Positions 60,975 through 64,000 of a DNA stretch of 64,000 nt are shown piece by piece. Each line of letters opens with the position of its first letter. The first letter of the stretch is position 1. The position numbers and the translations under genes were made by a program. Below the pieces are notes generated by a model. The model was not told where the DNA came from. It ran no database searches and saw only the letters and a program-made list of their open reading frames with translations. Source of the stretch: Unio delphinus (Eukaryota; Mollusca; Bivalvia; Unionida; Unionidae); assembly GCA_029339505.1 (NCBI GenBank), contig JAQISU010000155.1, positions 21,022,001 to 21,086,000 of the forward strand. The letters run 5' to 3'.

Positions 60975-62340
60975 AGCACACGAAGAAGAGTGTAGGTTTA
61001 GTACAGCGCAAAATCTTCAGAATTTCTAAGCGCTTTACGATATTAGATAACAGATTAAAACGTAAAGGGCTTACATAGTACAAACTCAAATACCATGAAT
61101 TTACAAAACAAAAACATGCTGACAATGATTAAATAAGTATACATTAGTTAGTCTTTATGTCCGTTCTGGTAGTCCAAATAAGTGCGTTTTAAGAGCACGT
61201 TTGAATGCGACCAGTATCCTTGTGTCCGAGATCTATGGGCATTTTGTTACATGGAAATGGGCCCTAGAACGCAAAAGAACTTTGTCCATTTGATTATATA
61301 GGACTTGAACCGTAGTAAGCTGTATCGTGATTACCAAATATATGCCATATACGTGAAGTAATATATCCACTTGTGTTTTGTCAAATGCCGCAGACATGTC
61401 AAGGAGGATGATAACTGTAATCTTTCCATCATCCCAAAGCAGAGAGAGAGGTCGTTAACTACACTCAGTAAAAGTAGAGAGAGATGTCGTTAACTACACT
61501 CAGTAACGTAGTTTAAGTAATATGGCGAGTGTGATATGCGAACTGTATGTTGCTAAAAAGAATATTTTAATTCAGATGAGATACGGGGTGGGATAAAGCA
61601 ACTTGTTTCTAAGATTTTGTACATGAATTAGAGGTTAATAACAGAACGGCAACTCTTTAAATAGTTAGTTTAAGTGTTGGTTTCTTCAACAGATTTACAA
61701 CTGCAGTTTTGAAAATTTGTAGGAATTCTTTGGACGAGATAGAAGTACTGATACCATTGATTAGTGATGGTAGTATTGAATCTAATCACTCAGACAACAT
61801 TATTATGTAGCAAATCAGGTCGAGTTCACGTGACTTTGGGACGCTCTTTCTCACAGTTGTATGTACCAAATCCATTGAGACAGATGTATGTGCTGCTAAA
61901 GGTTGCCGTGTATATTCTGTATCACAGTTGTATGGTAACAAATAGTCAATTGAGTTTATGTTATCATTAGCTGTAATAGATTCAACTTAGTCAAGGAAGA
62001 AATCTGCAAACAAATGCATAATGCTGACAGGAGAGAAGATCGTTAGAAGGGGTGTATATTCATTTGATATTATCTTGTTTGGTACTGTAGTACTTTGGTA
62101 TTGCAACATGAACTAAGTGACATTTTATAGCAGCTTCATCGACCTGCTTATGAGTAGTGACGTTTGTGGAAAGCCAAATCATCTCAGACTAGCGATGTTC
62201 TCCTTAACAGTGCGAAGCTGGTCCTGAACACAACTAAATCACGGATAACACTTTTGAATTGTTACTCTGCATTTAATTGTTGGGGAATGTTTATTAAGCA
62301 ATAAACGCAAGCATTTGTCAAGTTGTACTGCGGTAGGAGG
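60975..62340 (-). mobile_element. CR1/L2-like LINE, 5'-truncated and decayed, same family as 39.0-42.0 kb
   Basis: Read on the minus strand from 62340: NLTNACVYCLINIPQ-type linker, QLRTVKENIASLR, then at about 61770-61560 LINGISTSISSKEFLQIFKT AVVNLLKKPT. LLDMSAAFDKTQVDILL (RT palm) follows at about 61425-61375, then a large deletion. AFKRALKTHLFGL lies near 61190, in the C-terminal region. Last come the GTAAAGCGCTTAGA 3' end and a trinucleotide tail. Stops and deletions show it is dead. A 36-bp duplication (TCGTTAACTACACTCAGTAA-containing) lies inside at 61450-61507. Confidence 0.85.
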
Positions 62341-62372
62341 TAACGAAGACTGGGTACCAGACTGTTTACAAC

Positions 62373-62668
62373 TGACTTATTAGCATCTCCAATATAGGTT
62401 ACACTGAACGATGTCAAAAATTGCCATGTACAGTTATGATACTATGTGACTTATTAGCATCTCCAATATAGGTTACACTGAACGATGTCAAAAATTGTCA
62501 TGTACAGTTATGATACTATGTGACTTATTAGCATCTCCAATATAGGTTACACTGAACGATGTCAAAAATTGCCATGTACAGTTATGATACTATGTGACTT
62601 ATTAGCATCTCCAATATAGGTTATACTGAACGATGTCAAAAATTGTCATGTACAGTTATGATACTATG
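62373..62668. repeat. 74-bp tandem repeat, exactly 4 copies
   Basis: The unit begins TGACTTATTAGCATCTCCAA and ends CAGTTATGATACTATG. Copies differ at one or two positions (GCCATG/GTCATG, GTTACAC/GTTATAC), indicating recent expansion. Confidence 0.97.
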
Positions 62669-62811
62669 TATCATTATAGGTATTACCACATTACACATTT
62701 GTTCACGTTTAATATTCAGCGGAGTGTGCAATACAGACGTGTGGTGGATTCAGGTATTTAACACCATCTGGGCCTTTTTATTTATGTTTGCGATTTTTTT
62801 TTCTTTGAATA

Positions 62812-63740
62812 CTTATGGGACCGTCGACATAGAAACGGTAACAAGCGTAGATATAAAAGCGTTGAATACATATGGGACAGTACACAATGAACTGGTAACA
62901 AGCGTAGAGATTTAAAAAAAAGTCTTAAATACATATAGGACAGACTACATGTAAATGGTAGTGTAGAGATAAAAAGCCTTGCATACCCCATGGGACAGTC
63001 TACATGGCAATGATAACAAGCGTAGAGATAAAAGTCTTGAATACATATGGGACAGTACACAATGAAATGGTAACAAGCGTAGAGATTTTTTTTTAAAAAA
63101 GTATTAAATACATATAGGACCGACTACATGTAAATGGTAGCGTAAAGATAAAAAGCCTTGCATACCCATGGGAAGTCCACAACGAAATAGTAACTAGCGT
63201 AGAGATAAAAAGCCTTGAATACAATGGGACAGTCTACATCGAAGTGGTAACACGCGTAAGATAAAAAGTCTTGAATACAATGGAACAGTCTACATGGAAA
63301 TGGTAACAAGCGTAGAGATAAAAACTTTGAATACCCATGAGACAGTCCACAATGAAATAGTAATTAGCGTAGAGACAAAAAGCATTGAATGCAATGGGAC
63401 AGTCTACATGGAAATAGTAAACGCGTAGAGATAAAAGTCTCAAATACCTATTGAACAGTTCACATAGAAATTGTAACAAACGTAGAGATACAGGCCTTGA
63501 ATAAACTATAGGACACTCCACTTTGGTAATGTTAACACATGTGGAGATATAAACCTTGAATACCAATGGGACATTCCATTTAGTAATGTTACCAGGCTTA
63601 GTAATAAAAGCCTTGAAGGCCTATCTGACATGCCACTGTTGTTACAAGGCGTAGCGATAAAATACTTGAAGGCCTTTGGGACATTCCACTTAGAAATTGT
63701 TACAAGGCGTATCGAAAAAAGCCTTGAATATACCATGAAG
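62812..63740. repeat. 57-bp minisatellite, about 16 diverged copies, with higher-order repetition at one end
   Basis: The unit carries GGGACAGTCTACATGGAAAT, GGTAACAAGCGTAGAGATAA and AAGCCTTGAATACA. A three-unit block starting at about 62874 is repeated at about 63049 (period about 175). Copies become more diverged toward 63700. Open frames here on both strands are repeat artefacts. Confidence 0.9.
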
Positions 63741-64000
63741 CCTCGGTATTTTTTTAATTATATAAAGGCATATATATACCTTCATTATCCAATAACAGTA
63801 AGGCCCAGGAATGTGACTGAGGCCTGAGTCTTTGCTTTCAAATGTGGTCTTTGATCTAGTAATGATAAAAGTATAGGGGTATAAGCTTGTAATATACAGT
63901 GAAGTCTTACACTTAACTATGTGAAGAGAAGTGGGTATATGTCGTTTATTACCCATGATGCCTGGACATTTAATAATATTATACTTACTAATGAAAAAGA
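63741..64000. other. No gene recognised
   Basis: Nothing recognised up to the window edge. Confidence 0.4.

Noticed and set aside
62643..62915. 90-codon frame with hydrophobic N-terminus
   Set aside because: It spans the end of the 74-bp array and the start of the 57-bp array; the C-terminal half is repeat-derived and no splice or polyadenylation support exists.

Overview
This is a eukaryotic window, AT-rich, with long introns and a very heavy load of microsatellites, minisatellites and transposon fragments. GT-AG introns, a SOBP-type zinc-finger gene, CD164-like sialomucin genes, CR1/L2-like LINEs and tRNA-derived SINEs point to an invertebrate metazoan. A mollusc is the best guess, from general familiarity with such repeats rather than a database match. 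There are no bacterial features.

About 1.0-17.2 kb holds no gene I can defend. It contains dispersed SINEs, a MITE, microsatellites, a 26-bp minisatellite (8.7-8.9 kb) and a 39-bp minisatellite (9.3-10.2 kb). From 17.2 to 33.4 kb lies the 3' part of a plus-strand SOBP (sine oculis-binding protein) gene. Three exons join in phase: 17225-17441, 23798-23872 and the large terminal exon 31415-33399 with two FCS-type zinc fingers. At least one 5' exon carrying the start codon was not found. The SOBP introns hold three large minisatellites (27-bp, 12-bp and 43-bp units), a SINE and a small same-strand open frame with its own AATAAA (20184-20434).

From 34 to 45 kb the sequence is mainly mobile-element debris: a decayed minus-strand endonuclease/reverse-transcriptase LINE (34.2-35.5 kb), a microsatellite-flanked repeat that also occurs inverted at 7.3 kb, a nearly full-length but broken plus-strand CR1/L2-like LINE (39.0-42.0 kb), and a MITE inserted in a SINE (43.1-43.5 kb).

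From 45.9 to 55.1 kb are two tandem plus-strand genes of identical design: a 49-nt signal-peptide exon, a phase-1 intron, then an exon coding a Thr-rich mucin stretch, one transmembrane helix and a short tail with a tyrosine sorting motif. They resemble the CD164/endolyn family and look like a tandem duplication. The rest (55.1-64 kb) has no convincing gene. It holds 32-bp, 74-bp and 57-bp minisatellites, an inverted-repeat element, a SINE with clear target-site duplications, and a second, minus-strand copy of the CR1/L2-like LINE.

The identified host genes are a nuclear zinc-finger cofactor and two small membrane sialomucins. Nothing in the sequence suggests they act in one pathway. I found no clearly new biological system. 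The observations most worth checking are the CD164-like pair, possible SOBP isoforms, and conserved hairpins at the 3' ends of the SINE and LINE families.
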